64,000 bases of DNA from Amaranthus tricolor (GCF_026212465.1 NC_080049.1:15070777-15134776), one strand, 5' to 3'. Positions 21,640-34,474 are shown, numbered from the stretch's first letter. The notes: generated by a model from the sequence alone, not told the origin. Program-made: numbers and translations.

Positions 21640-22735
21640 ATTTACACTCGAATACCAATTTGATTTAAGTCTAAATCAAGTTTGCTTCACAAACTTGCAA
21701 TTTCACAACCCAAGCAACCTTCAATGCATAATTTGCCAAGGTAGGCACTGTTCTTGAATTCTGATGGACTGATAAAGAATAAACTTGACCCATTGATTCT
21801 TTCTCTTGGACATAAAACCTTCGTTTCCTTCATAAAGGTGCTCCTTCCTCGGTCTGATCCCTTAATCATGATAGAAAGGCTACGCGCAATTCCTTGCTTC
21901 ACTCCCAAAGAACATACACAGATAAGGTTTGCTGCTGCAATCCTTCATGGAAACTCTGTAACAAAATTCCTTTTTGAATTAATTCTTGTCAAAAAAAAAA
22001 AAACTAATTACAAATGAATGGACTTTCTAAACCTAACAACCTTCTTAATGTGTAGCTTAATTATCCTTACAACCTAGCAAACAGAATCAGAAAAGGAAAC
22101 TACCTGATGAGTGATCAGCTAACATATTTGCTGAATTAACATTTATCTAACACTGGACTTTGAACATATATCAAAGAAATTATCACGGCCACTATTCATC
22201 ATCTTCTAATCCTATACTGGGATCATTATCACGTCCACCCTTTTCTTGGTCCTTCTGTTGTGGCAGACTTCACATTTTTGCTCATTTTGTTCTTGTTTTT
22301 GCGCACTTTGCTCTTGTTCATGAAGTCCAACTCTTTGACCCACATTTTCAGGTTCTACTCACAGTTGTTACTGAATGTGTTCATGACATTTGACTCCCTG
22401 ATCACGTGGTTTAAATTTATCATACCCTGGCAATCAAAGAGACAATTCTGTCGATACATCAATAGCGGATTTAGACAAAAACCTCGCATAGTGTTGAGGT
22501 TGCTTCTGGCGGTCTGATGGGAATGATTCAAGTGTTACACGCTGCTGTTCTTATAATGCTGTTGTTGATATGTGGCAGTGGGCAGTTGATGGAACTTGTT
22601 AAAGAGTTACAAGCTGCTGTTGTTCAGGATACTGTTGTTGACATGCTGCATGCTGTTGTTTCTGTTACTGTTGCTGTTGCTGAGCATATTGTGGATGTTG
22701 CCTAGGTGCTGTGGCCCGGGTTGAATTTAACGCTG
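21640..22735 (-). pseudogene. decayed Gln-rich reading frame, family unknown
   Basis: On the minus strand one frame stays coding-like over several hundred bases despite seven or more stops. It has Gln runs near 22700-22560 (QYAQQQQQ, QQQYPEQQQL), then SFPSDRQKQPQHYARFLSKS near 22520-22460, and charged Gln/Glu-rich sequence (HEQEQSAQKQEQNEQKCEVC) near 22330-22270. Further down it reads VPTLANYALKVAWVVKLQV near 21740-21680. A long single frame with few shifts suggests a former gene, host or transposon. I cannot name it. Confidence 0.35.
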
Positions 22736-22743
22736 CCGATTAG

Positions 22744-23085
22744 TCATGGTAACATTTATTTACTCATCTGTTACTGTCATTTAAATTATCACTCCTAAAT
22801 TCCTTGTTTACAACTCTCTTCATTAACCTCCCAGAAACACAAGTAACTTCCACCCCTCCGCCCATATTCCTACATTCTCCATTTCATCATCCATTCATTA
22901 ATCTTTGATTTCCGTTCTAACTTTAGCGTCGGAGGGGTTTTACGGGAGATCACCCCCCGGGCAAGGCTAATGTGTTGTATTGCAGGAATTCAGGTTACAT
23001 TCATTCCGCGGATTGTCGCTCTCGATAACGTTTCCTCCTCAAGTATTTAAAGTATCTCGCACTTCCGCGTTTCACAATAGAAACA
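22744..23085 (+). repeat. 5' LTR of gypsy copy 1, internally shortened
   Basis: Starts near TCATGGTAACA and ends AAACA at 23085. It shares AGCGTCGGAGGGGTTTT, GGAATTCAGGTTAC and ATCTCGCACTTCC with the 707-bp LTRs of copy 2. About half the LTR is missing. The left edge is approximate. Confidence 0.65.
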
Positions 23086-23086
23086 G

Positions 23087-23106
23087 TTTGACGCCGCCTG
23101 TGGGGA
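23087..23106 (+). promoter_or_regulatory. primer binding site of gypsy copy 1
   Basis: TTTGACGCCGCCTGTGGGGA begins one base after the LTR. It matches the copy 2 primer site TTTGGCGCCGTCTGTGGGGA with two changes. A TGGCGCC start is typical of Tat elements. Confidence 0.7.
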
Positions 23107-23120
23107 GTGAATAAAAAGTC

Positions 23121-24426
23121 ATGGCTCCCAAGAAGAATCCAATTCAAACCGCTACCGTGCACAATACAGATACAGACACTTCAGCGGGTCACGCTAACAA
23201 TCAAGAAGTGACTCGCCGTGATCTGGACATGCTAGCATGAAACCTCACTGCCGCCTTCTCCGAACAACTCCGCACTGTCATAAATAATAACCCTGCCCAA
23301 CAACGATTGTTGGAAGACATGGCGGACCAAATAAAGAATCTGCAAGAACGAATCGAACCCCATAATGAGATACCGAAATCCCATAAATCTCAGGATGGGA
23401 ACTCGAAGATATCACGTTCCAACAGAAGAAATAAGAAGAGACGGGAGAGATCAAGGACCCATGCAAGCCTCAATGGAAGTGACTCCCAAGATGACGAATC
23501 TAAAACCGCCTCTCAAGATGCCCGTACTTACCTAGAAAGCAAGAAGCAGAGGGTGTCCGAAAGTTTCCAATCATTGGTGGACAAAAGAAAGGAAAAAAGG
23601 AAAAAAGCGCAACTCACGGGATCCAGCCATCCCACCAGCCCCATCACTGTGCCGCGGAATGAAGTTGGCAAGGATAATCCTCCAGAAAACTCCATGCCAA
23701 TAAGCTCTCCGCTGGCTCCAGGAATACTTAATACTCCCAACCCGGCGAAAATAAAGATCCCGAACATGACGGCCTTCGATGGAACATCCTGCCCAGAGAA
23801 ATACTTGATGGCCTATAAAAACTTGATGCTGCTATACAACACTAACCCTGTATTGTGGTGCAAATTCTTCCTAACTACTCTCACAAGAGTAGCCTTGACG
23901 TGGTATACCTCCCTTTTAGGGGTAAGTATCCACAATTTTGCGCAATTAGAAGGCAAATTCATTGGTCACTTTGTAGCATCCAGAAGGCACGAGAAATCGA
24001 ACTTACACTTGCTTAGCATAACATAATTGGAAGGGGAGTCCATATCGTCATATCTGAAGAAGTTCCAGGAAGCAGTGCTGGAAGTAACTGACTTGGAAGA
24101 ATCGGTTGCATTAAATGCCCTGATCAACGGAATGAAGGCTCAAAGGCTAAAGTTCCAATTGGTCGAGAATCAAGTGAAACATATGCGGAGACCATGAAAC
24201 AATGTCAAAGCTACGTCACGGTCTCCGAGATATGTCAGGCACATGACCCAAGAAAACAAAAGTCAGAAAAGAAAGATCCAATACCCTTCAATCATTCCTC
24301 AAGGAACAGAGAGGAACATTCATTAAGGAGGGACAGAAATTATATGCTGCGTCGTCCGGAACCCCCGTCCGACATGGACCCCCACAATCCAGACATATAT
24401 ATGTCACGGAAGGAAAAGCCATGACA
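23121..24426 (+). pseudogene. gag of gypsy copy 1, broken
   Basis: This is the capsid-like structural protein gene. It starts MAPKKNPIQTATVH, and a stop follows at about 23238. The Lys/Arg/Ser-rich linker and the retrotransposon gag core (ALTWYTSLLGVSIHNFAQLE, RRHEKSNLHLL) are in 23307-24026. A stop at 24024-24026 and a frame change near 24190 follow. Its order matches copy 2 gag. Confidence 0.82.
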
Positions 24427-27400
24427 CGGAATCTGCTCGACGGAGGTAACGATCCAATGTTCAACCGAAATAGGAAAGACATATTCTTTGCCATACGGGA
24501 GGAGTTACCGATTCCACCTCCTACTACCACCCCCTCTGATCGTCGCAACTACAATCTGTGGTGTGATTACCACAAATAACATGGCCATACCTTGGCCCAA
24601 TGCCCCGAACTCAAGCGTATCCTGCATTAGTTGGCCGGCGAGGGAAGCTATCGAGGTTTCATCAACCGGAAATACTATGGCACAAGAGACGACGCGGAAA
24701 GAAAGCCTTGGAACCAGAAACGCAGATCTTCCAGAAGAGATGAGGCTAGGCGAGAGAGTTCCAACACACAAGGAACCATCAATATGATTTTTGGCGGCTA
24801 CACCGAGGAATACCCTACGAAACGTCCACACTCTGCTCAAAGGACCCCCAAAAACCACGTCAAGTGGACGACCATGAGATTCGATGCTACTACCTCTCAA
24901 CCGCTGCAGCAACCACACATTGATCCTCTAGTAGTTACCCTCAAAATTGGGAAAATGAAGGTCAAGAGAGTATTAGTCGATACTAGAAGCAGGACAAATC
25001 TTATAACCATGGAATGCCTAAGAAAAATGAAGTTCGAAGAAAAGCACCTGCAACCCCTCGATAAACCTTTGATCGGGTTCAGAGAAAATCAGGTTATTCC
25101 AATGGGAACAATCGTACTCCCTGTGCGAGTAAGGGAAAGAAGCGGAAGCAGAACAATGCCCGTACATTTCACGGTGGTGGATCTGACGTTCCCCTACAAC
25201 GCCATCATAAGACTCCCACTCATCAACAAGATCAAAGCAGCAATCTTCCCTCACCAACTCTTGCTACAGTTCGAGCAGGATGATGGACAAGTCGGCATCA
25301 TCAAGGGAGATCAAGTAACAGCACGTCAACGCCTCGTCAACACCCTGAAACGAGGGACTCCCGTCATCCCCTCTAAAAGAGAGAGAGAAGAAAACTCTCC
25401 AACCGTCATGAGCGTGTATCTGAAAAACCCTAACACGCACGAGAGGCCTCACCCGGTGGAACGATATGAGGAGGTGGAGATATTCGACGGGAAACAAATC
25501 AAAGTCCAAAAAGATCTTCCAGACGCAATCAAGAAAGATATCATGGCCACCATCGCTGATTTCCACGATATCTTCGCATTTTCCACGGAAGGGATGCCTG
25601 GCATACCAACGAGTGTTATGTGCCACAGACTTGACATAAAACCAGGCTACAAGCCCGTGAAACAAAAGCTGCGGCATCAGGGGAAAGAGAGAATAGAGGA
25701 CGCCAAAACAGAAGTAGAAAAGTTGCTGAAAGCAAGATTCATCCAAGAGTGCAAATACTCCGATTGGCTCTCCAACGTCGTTCTCGTCAAGAAATCAAAC
25801 GGGAAGTGGAGGATGTGCGTTGAATTTACGGATATGAACAAGGCATGTCTGAAAGAAGATTATCCCCTCCCGAAGATAGATCGTTTGGTGGATTCCACGG
25901 CAGGCCACGCCCTATTGAGCTTTATGGATGCTAATGCGAGTTATCATCAAATCCCCTTGGCCACCGAAGACCAGTCGGACACAGCATTCATCACGAATGC
26001 CGGCGTGTACTACTACAAAGTCATGCCCTTCGGGTTAAAAAATGTCGAAGCCACTTATCAGCGAATGGTCAACAAGGTCTTCCAATCCCAGATAGGACGA
26101 AACTTGGAGGTATACGTGGATGACATGATCACAAAGAGCAAACAGGCGACCGAGCATGCCGCGGACTTACGCAAAACATTCATAACCCTCCAAGAACACC
26201 AAATGCGACTCAATCCCGACAAGTGCGTGTTTGGGGTCACTAGAGGAAAGTGTCTTGGCTTTCTTATGGACGAGAGAGGTATTGAAGCAAACCCAGACAA
26301 GATCCTGGCCATTAAAGATATGAAGTCCCCTACATCCGTGAAAGAAGCCCAAAAGCTAACTGGATGTGTGGCCGCCTTAGGGAGATTTCTATCCTAGTCC
26401 ACGGACAAATGTTCGCCCTTCTTCAAGACCCTCAAGCAAAGAAAATTCGAGTCGTCTAACGAAGCTGAGGAATCCTTCACCCAGCTAAAAGAGCATTTGT
26501 CCTCTCTGCCAAAACGAGTCTCACTCATGAACGGCGAAAAACTTATCTTATATGTTTCAGTCTCTGAATACTCCCTGTCAGAAGTATTAGTCGCTGAAAG
26601 AGAAAAGAAGAAATCCCTCGTATATTACGTAAGTCATGCCTTTTGAGGCTCAGAGGGAAACTACAGCGAAATGGAAAAGGTCTTATTCGCAGTCGTGATG
26701 GGGAGCAGAAAATTGAAACCGTACTTCCAATCCCACTAGATCACAGTCAGAATCAGCCAACCCTTGAAAAAGATTCTAGCAGGGAAAAACAACAAGCCGC
26801 GTCACTGACAGGGCTAATCAACTAGCAGATTTCGGCATTGAATACGAGCCACGAACAACAATCAAAGCCCAAGCCCTAGTTCACTTCATCGCTGAAAGTA
26901 CTATCCCTTCTTATTCAACAGCCAATCAAGAATGGAAGTTGTATGTAGATGGGTCCTCCACGCAATCAGCAAGCAGAGCAGGACTTCTAATTGTATCCTC
27001 CGCCGAAGTTCGTACGGAAGGGCAGTCAGGTTCGAGTTTGCGGCATCCAACAATGAAGCAGAGTACGAAGCACTACTCTTGGGGCTTAAAATATGCCATG
27101 AAGCCGGGGCTAAATCCTTATCCACTTTTTCCGACTCCCAATTGGTAGTCGGGCATGTAAACAGGGAATTCGAGACCAAAGATGAAAGCATGAAGATGTA
27201 TTTACAGCAAGTAAGAGAATTTATCAAGAGGTTCAACAAATTCACATTGGTTCACATCCCAAGGTCGCAAAACGCACAAGCCGACTCCCTGGCAAAACTT
27301 GCCAGCTCAGCTGAAACATCCGTGGCTCGTGATATCATTTGGGAGGTGCTTCCTAACCCCAGCATCAACTTCATGGTTGATACCATCGACAGATTAGAAA

Positions 27401-28624
27401 CGTGGATGGAACCCTACATCAAATACTTGCAAAATCAGATGCTTCCCCAAGATGAGGGTCAAGCAAAAATACTCCAAAAGAGGGCCGGATGGTTTGAGCT
27501 CCACGAAGGAACGCTCTACAAAAAATCATATACACATCCCCTTCTCAGGTGTGTTTCCCCTGAAGAAGGAAACTACATCCTTCAGGAAATACACGAAGGC
27601 GGATGTGGAATACATCAAGGAGTACAAACTGTGATTGGCAAAGTCCTTAGAAATGGATACTACTGGCCCTCCCTCAAGAGCGATGCCGAAGCACTGATCA
27701 AACGTTGTCCCCAATGCCACTACCATTCAAAGATAGGAAGGAAGCCGTCTAACTATTTATCCGCCATTCAAGCTGTCCTACCCTTTGACAAATTGGGTAT
27801 AGATCTCCTTGGCCCCTTCCCACCAGCCAAGGGACAACGAAAGTTCATTATCGTGGCTATCGATTATTTTACCAAATACGTAGAAGTCGAGGCCCTTAGC
27901 TCAATTACATACAAGCAAGTCTATCAGTTCGTATGGCGAAATATAATCACAAGATACGGCATCCCTCGCGTAATCATCACTGACAATGGGAGGCAGTTTA
28001 TCGCTAAGAACACAATAGAGTACTGCGACAGGTTCAACATCCAAATCCGATTCAGTTCAGTATCCTGACCTCAAACCAATAGTCAAGTCGAATCAGCAAA
28101 CAAGGAAATTCTGAACAGCATCAAAAAGAAAGTAGAAAGGGCAAAAGGCACTTGGGATGAAGAATTGCCCGGCATTCTGTGGGCAAGTCGAACAACAGTC
28201 AAAGAGGCGACGTGACACACCCTATTCTTTCTTGTGTACGGGTCTGAAGCCGTGCTTCCGGTAGAGATAATTTTACCCTCCACAAGAAAAAAGAACAAAC
28301 TTGGATCTGCTACCAGTGACAAGGGGAAACGCACTTGTAAGATCGATAGCCCAAAAACAGAAGATGATTCGCAACTTTTACCGTCATGTCAAAACAAGAC
28401 GTATTCAAGTTGGTGACCTCGTCCTCCGCAAAATCGAAGCTACTAGAAAGATAGTAGAGAAAGGAAAGCTAGGAGCCAACTGGGATGGCCCATTCAAAGT
28501 CATCCGCGTCATCAAACAGGTGGACGTCCGAATCGGAAGACATGAAAGGAAAAAAATTACCCCGCCCGTGGAATGGAGATCACTTGAAGAAATACTTCAT
28601 TTAATAAGATTTGCAAAAGGCTAG
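24427..28624 (+). pseudogene. pol of gypsy copy 1 (PR-RT-RH-RH-IN), broken
   Basis: Protease is near 24970-25000, where the catalytic Asp-Thr-Gly reads DTR (VLVDTRSRTNLI), itself disabling. RT keeps RMCVEFTDMNKAC, the DANASYHQIP block and YVDDMI (about 26116-26130). A stop at 26395-26397 and shifts interrupt the first RNase H. The second, Tat-type RNase H begins LYVDGSSTQSA near 26940. Integrase has HEGGCGIHQG and CPQC zinc ligands, IDLLGPFPPAKGQ and TDNGRQF. A TGA near 28066 and a frame change near 28220 break its C-terminal end. Not functional. Confidence 0.88.
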
Positions 28625-28799
28625 TCAATAATCATTAGTTTCATTCAATAGTGAAGTCGCGATATCATTTACATTTACATTTTCTCAGTATTACCATTTT
28701 CAAATATCAATATAGCAGAAGTTTCCTTTTCAGACTATCCAACTTCAACATTTACAAGTATTCGGTTATCTTTTACTTTCCCACTTATCATCTAATTTC

Positions 28800-29060
28800 A
28801 GACGTATCGTCGGACCTACTCGACAACCACTAAACTTTTGTAAATCTCATTAAAATCAGTAATTTCCATAAAATCGAAAAAATCAGTTAGTCCTATAAGT
28901 CGGACCCCCTGAAAGGGGTCCCATGATCAGATTTATTCTAAGTCATTTTGAATCAGTGACGTTGACAAGTCGGACCCCTTGAAAGGGCTCCCAAAATCAA
29001 AATTAATCGAAGTAAAAACCAATGCCTCCCATAAATCCGGCAGATTTGAGAAGGGTCCAA
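28800..29060 (-). repeat. hairpin-linked GTCCGACTTAT motif copies in gypsy copy 1
   Basis: On the minus strand, motifs related to GGGGTCCGACTTAT occur at 28897-28910 and near 28967-28977. The first is joined to a GGACCCC...GGGGTCC hairpin (28901-28922). They lie between pol and the antisense gene tail, as in copy 2, and have the orientation of that gene. Confidence 0.7.
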
Positions 29061-29293
29061 AGATCAAGTTCATCCTAATTAAACTTTCACTGTCTTATCA
29101 TTTTCCATTCTTGGGTCCATAGAAAACGCGACCTGTGAGTCGAGCACAAAGAGATTCATAATGATGATCAAAATACCTCAAAAATATTCATAAAGTATCG
29201 TAAAATTATCCAGTACAAAATACAAAAAACAATCATCCAAATTACAAAGCTTAGTTGATAATGTCACAAGCTTAGATTACAACTTTGAATAAA

Positions 29294-29455
29294 CTAAACA
29301 TTGTTCAGAAAGGCGTCAACATCTTCTTCCGGCTCAGGACGCGGCAGCTGTGGAGACCCGGCCACCCCCTCGTCGAGGCTCGGAGTAAAGCTCACGAAAT
29401 ATTCAACAATGAACGGCTCCACTTCAATCTCTGATAGCTCCTTGGACAAGCCCTA
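29294..29455 (-). pseudogene. C-terminal remnant of the antisense gene in gypsy copy 1
   Basis: Reading the minus strand from 29455 to the TAG at 29294-29296 gives LSKELSEIEVEPFIVEYFVS, then FTPSLDEG and EEDVDAFLNNV. This parallels the end of the copy 2 antisense protein (ELSEIGVEPFNVEDYISFTP, QDVEAFLEDV). The rest of the gene is lost at the microsatellite. Both gene and orientation are therefore conserved between two divergent copies. Confidence 0.8.
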
Positions 29456-29490
29456 GAGGTTTTTCCCGGGATATAAACTGGATGAGGCAC

Positions 29491-29632
<142 letters not shown>

Positions 29633-29682
29633 ACTTAAGATCATGAAGAAAGATAACCGAGTAAATTCAATTCAATCTTACT

Positions 29683-30454
29683 ATGAAGGAAATACTTAAA
29701 CGGTTTAGCATGCTTGATAAGGCACTTGTCTCTACTCCCATGAAAACGGGCATGAAATTTGCCAGACATAGTGGACAACTAATTACACAATTGGAGTATT
29801 CAAAGCTCACTAAATCTTTGATGTATGCTATGAAATATATAAGGTCATACATATCATATGTGGTAGGTAAACTGTGTAGATTTTCAAGTAACCCAAGTCC
29901 CTATCATTTGATGGCGGTAAGAACAGTATTATAATACTTGTTGCGTACCATGGATTATGGTATTACTTATGGTGGTGAACCTCATGTTTCAAAAGATTAT
30001 TCCAATGCAAGTTGGAGCACTAATGAAGAGGATACTCTTCAACTAGTGGTTGGGTGTTTGTTTATAGGGGGGGTGCCATTTTATGGTCCTTAAAGAAACA
30101 AACGTGCATTGTTGATTCCACTTTGTCTGTTGAAATTGTAGTGCTTTCTTCAGCACCAAATAAAGCGAAGTAGTTAAGGAATCTCATGTTTAAGATACTT
30201 TATTACCAAAGCCAATATCACCGGTGGCAATTCATGCAGATTGCATAGCTTTGGTTAGAGCTTATATTCAAGTGTATAATGGTAAGTCTCGTTATATTAC
30301 TCTTAGGAATAACCTAGTGCAAGGACTTATCACTAATAGGGTAATAACTCTTGATTTTGTGAACACTAAGTTCAATGTGGCTGATTTTTTCACTAAAGCC
30401 ATAAATAGGGATTCAATTGAACAAGCGTCAATCGCAATCGATTTATGTCAATGA
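29683..30454 (+). pseudogene. copia RT end and RNase H, broken
   Basis: The segment reads ILKRFSMLDKALVSTPMKTG (the RT-to-RNase H linker), then YGITYGGEPHVSKDYSNASW, and ends with the copia RNase H C terminus (KSRYITLRNNLVQGLI, FNVADFFTKAINRDSIEQA). Stops after 29930, at 30090 and in the middle, plus frame changes, make it non-functional. Confidence 0.82.
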
Positions 30455-31013
30455 AAGTCAATTGGAAAAGCCCAATTCACACAAGAGTAACATCGTGTCT
30501 TGAATTCAATGTGGTAAAACTCCTTTTCATTTTTGTGAGCAACAATTTTTATATGACCAACCATTACTTTGAACCGTGATGAACAGGGTAGTCGTCCATT
30601 GAAAGTTCTCAAGGTCAAGAGTTGAAGAGCTCTTTGTGTTATATCTATTTCATGGGGATATGTTTTATACGTACTAAGAACCTACCGATATAAGTTTGAA
30701 GTGTGGTTGCTTCAAGTAGTCAAGATTGGCATATCGACTATGATAAACTTATGAACAGATTCGGCCTTATAATGTGTCAGGTTAATGACTTTATGATATT
30801 GATTTTTGTGTATTTCATCTTTGAGTGGTTTGGATGTGTCATTTTGATTCAAATCCGTAGAGATATCAATTCTGCCTTGATCACTCTTAAAGTATGTTTT
30901 ACTAGGTATTAATTCAATTCTTAGGGACATTAACGTTGATGAATGAAATGGAATTATAAATTTTGTTTTGTAAAAGAGAATGAGGTTTTAATATACTCTA
31001 AATGGGGGAGGAT

Positions 31014-31858
31014 TATTGGACATGTAGAGCTTATTAATTCCTAAAGAAATATTAACAAGGACTACCAATAGTAGTGGAAAAAATAGTATTAAAATACAAG
31101 GTCCAAAAGGGGTTCAAAAGGAAGGATAAAAAGGCAAAAACAGGAACTAAGTCAGCATATAAAGCCAACTCGGCTTTCCTGTGGGTAAGGGCCACAACTG
31201 AGTCGGCTTTGGCTGTTGTCTAGCCCCTGTTTTCCTTTTCTTCTTCTTTGAACAATGAGCACTTGGTTCATTTTCTTGTTCAATCTTAATTCTAATGTTA
31301 CAATGTTGTTTTTGGCTTGAAATAATGCCCATGAATACCACAATTAACATGGCATTGAAGTATGGTCATTACGCTTAATTATCCATGGTAATTAGTATCC
31401 CATGACCCTTGGTTATACTATAACTAGTATAAATAAAGGGCTTTGGATGAAGGATGGACACACCATTTTTTTTTGAATTCTTATTCTCTTCTTTGCTTTC
31501 TTTTTTGTTTGTGATTTCTAAAAAGAGTTATAAAATTTCTGTCAATCTTCCAAGTTTATAATTCATATAAACACTTGGTTGTTAAGTGGTATACCCTAAG
31601 TACTAAGGGTATACTGTAATGTTTGTATCTTGTTGTGAATTTCAAAGTTCAAACCCAAGTACCTTTGTGGGGGAATATCACAAAAGGAGAGTGATTACAC
31701 CTACAACAAGTATCAAGTTTCTGGGCTACGGTCTTCATTGCACAATAATCTTCAAAGGTTTTCATTAGTGTAATTGTATATTTCTTTTGCTATCAACAAA
31801 GGAAAAATACAAATTCCTCATTTTCTTGTAATTTGTATTTCATTAATGTGTAATAACA
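31014..31858 (+). repeat. copia LTR A (3' LTR)
   Basis: It starts TATTGGACATG right after the purine tract and ends near AATAACA. It shares GAGTCGGCTTT, ACTAGTATAAATA-like and ACCCTAAGTACTAAGGGTAT phrases with LTRs B and C in inverse orientation. TATAAATA lies near 31427-31434. Confidence 0.75.
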
Positions 31859-32560
31859 AGTAGATATGTAAAACACCAATCCAAATTAACCCAATTTAAC
31901 CGAATTGATTCAATTGCGTTGAATTGAACAATTTACACCGAATTAAAAAATTTGCATCAAAATTACTAGTTTGCACCGTGTTTTGTCAAATCTATAACAA
32001 TATATTTTGCTACGCAAGAAAATCTCTAAATGTCCTAATAAAAACCATAATTGTTTCATGGGATATCAAGCCAAGCAAAACTATTTGCAAAAAATATCGT
32101 CGTGAGGGAATGAAGGAAGTAGCTTTAACCTTTATTATCTCAATGGAAAGATTCCAACAATATTTGTTAGAATAACAACAATATAGCAATAAATATAGTA
32201 GAAAAAGATTTATTTCAAATAACTTCCTTTTGAATAGTAAGTAACTACTCATGAAAGATGTTGAATCAAAACTATTTACTTCTCTTAAGCATTAAGACAC
32301 TAAAAAGATAATCTAAGAGATTATAATTTCTCTATATTGACTATTAGAAGAGAATATGCGAGTCAATTAATTAATATATTCAAGAACGTGATTTCCAATT
32401 ACATAAATCTTTCTTACTAAGAAGCATTCACACGGTTTTGAGCTTTGAGATTTTAAAGTGAAGAAATCTCTTATTCTCCAAGCAGTGTATATTGTTGAAA
32501 TATTTTCCAGAACATTTATAGTATAATAAAGATCACAAGATATTTCTATAAGTTCCTTAA
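31859..32560. other. AT-rich spacer
   Basis: No gene or clear repeat was seen. Confidence 0.4.
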
Positions 32561-32599
32561 TAAATTTTCTCAACGGAGATTAAAAAAAATAGAATTTTT

Positions 32600-32956
32600 T
32601 TATATAGTAAATAAATATACCATTTTATCAAATAATAAATTTGATAGAGAAAAAGTAAATATAATAAACAATAAAAAAAATAAAAGAAATTTAGTGAAAA
32701 AAATTTGGAGACCAGAACAAATAAAAAATATTATTATAATATTAGTTGGAAACATGTGAGGGCCACAAGAAATGTAAAAATGTTAAAATAAAGTTAGTGA
32801 AAGATATGTGAATACTATAAGCATTATTTAAATATTAAAATGAGAATGAAAAAGGTCATTTTAGTCCAAAATTTGTGATATAAATAAAACGATTCCTTAT
32901 TGTAACAACAAATGAAACACCCAAAATAAAAAGTAGGAACTTTTTTAGGGGACGGA
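32600..32956. mobile_element. right part of a Stowaway-like MITE
   Basis: The segment ends AACAAATGAAACACCCAAAA, TAGGAACTTTTTTAGGGGAC and GGAGGA. The GGGACGGAGG end inverts to CCTCCGTCCC, the core of Stowaway/mariner terminal repeats, and the preceding phrase is common in such elements. The left end is not clear. Confidence 0.45.
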
Positions 32957-33779
32957 GGATTATATTATAGGTATATTCTATATGATAGCAATATACTTTT
33001 ATAAAACGTTAGTGGTAGCAAATCTTAAAAATAGTTCCACAGAATAGCATTGTCATGTGTTACTTAAAGCTACAGTAACATTAATGGGCTAAAAAAAGTT
33101 TAATTGGTCGTTATGTTGTGAAATATGTTAAGAGTGTTAGCAACATACTTTATGCAATGCCAGTGATAACAAATCTTGATTATATAATCTATTATAGTGT
33201 TAAGGAAAGACGATGAGGGCAATTAAGATATTTCACAAAAATCAATAGTCTAGTTATAAAGCAAGTAAAACAAATAAAACTTTATTTTTTTCACAAAAAT
33301 CAATGGTGAGTTCTAAGACAAGTAAAACATTATTCTTTAATATTTTGATAAAAAATTAAAAACCAATATTTTTCACAAATTTTGAGAAACAAGTTTATTG
33401 AAAATATTTATACATCTTTACGGTACTAATTTTGGTCAAATAGTCAACTAAGAAATACTTTGTTTTAACTTGTTTTTAAATATCTCAAAGGTTAATATAT
33501 TTTAAAACTCATATTTTAAAGAGACACTTTAATATTTAACAATTTATTTTTGAAAATTGAAAAATTAAATAAATATAAACCGTAAAAATGGAAAAGTTAA
33601 AAACTGTAAGCATAAAAACCTCAAAAGGGGGCAACTCATGTGAAAAGCATAAGAGTGGTCTATACAAATAGACACCAATTTGTTAGAAGCTTCAAACGAG
33701 CATTTAAGCCTTGCAATGCTATACATACACAGAAAGAAAAACATGTACATTCGATAACACCCCAAAAACAGAAGCAAAG
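32957..33779. other. AT-rich spacer
   Basis: No gene. Some repeated phrases (GATAGCAATATACTTT and GTTAGCAACATACTTTATGC) suggest a decayed duplicated element. Confidence 0.35.
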
Positions 33780-33795
33780 GATTCCATTTTCCTGA

Positions 33796-33888
33796 ATACC
33801 TGGCCAGCAATTGTGCAGTAGCATTCGGATCAGAACCGCACCATAGCTCAATCCGCCATTTGAATACTTCAGTTGTTCAAAATATGCA
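33796..33888 (-). other. possible orphan exon, unassigned
   Basis: On the minus strand an acceptor-like TGACAG is followed by sequence coding AAYFEQLKYSNGGLSYGAVL and IRMLLHNCWP, ending at a consensus donor GCCAG/GTATTC. The short stretch looks protein-like and sits in otherwise AT-rich DNA. I do not recognise the family. It may be a host exon or part of a decayed element. Confidence 0.3.
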
Positions 33889-34474
33889 GCTACTGTCATT
33901 CAAATATATCAAATATAATACCCTTTAGATTGAGTTCGGGAGCAAGCATTTCATTTGAAATGGTAAATTTCAATTTTGAAAACATTTGATAAATTATTCT
34001 CAAATCTTCATCTTTAACCACTATAATAACAATGATGGATCATACTCAAATCCAAATTTGATTTTCTTTATTTGCCAAATATTAAATTTGAGTCAATTCT
34101 ATATTTTCAAATGAAATTATCATTCCCACGTAGCATTAACTTATCTAAAAATCACAGAACCACAACAGTTCGCTAAGTGAGCGTTGCAGCAGGTCTATGC
34201 ATCTGCTTGTGTGTGCTATATATTTCCAAACCGAATGTTGAAAATGCTGTATAGTATACCATGTGACTCACATTATTTTCTTCTGCTTTCTCGATCCTCA
34301 TGACTCATCCCCCTAATTACTCCATTCTACAGTTAAACATATGGAAGTTTAGTAGTATTTCCTTGGCCAAAAAGCTCATTCTAACTTTCATCATAAATCA
34401 TAGTTTTGTTACGTCCAGCTGTTTGCAATATTGCTTTTAAATTTCACGAGGTTTCTTTCATACCAAACACTGAA

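Larger units (their letters stand above)
29640..31858 (+). mobile_element. 3' half of a Ty1/copia element
   Basis: End of RT, RNase H, a purine-rich tract (AAATGGGGGAGGA, 31000-31012) and a complete 3' LTR. The 5' half is absent. The LTR belongs to the same family as those at 39333-44424, which flank an element that keeps mainly the 5' half in the opposite orientation. Confidence 0.8.

Noticed and set aside
31147..31350. Overlapping minus-strand open frames in copia LTR A
   Set aside because: They lie entirely inside the LTR and have no counterpart kept open in LTRs B and C.
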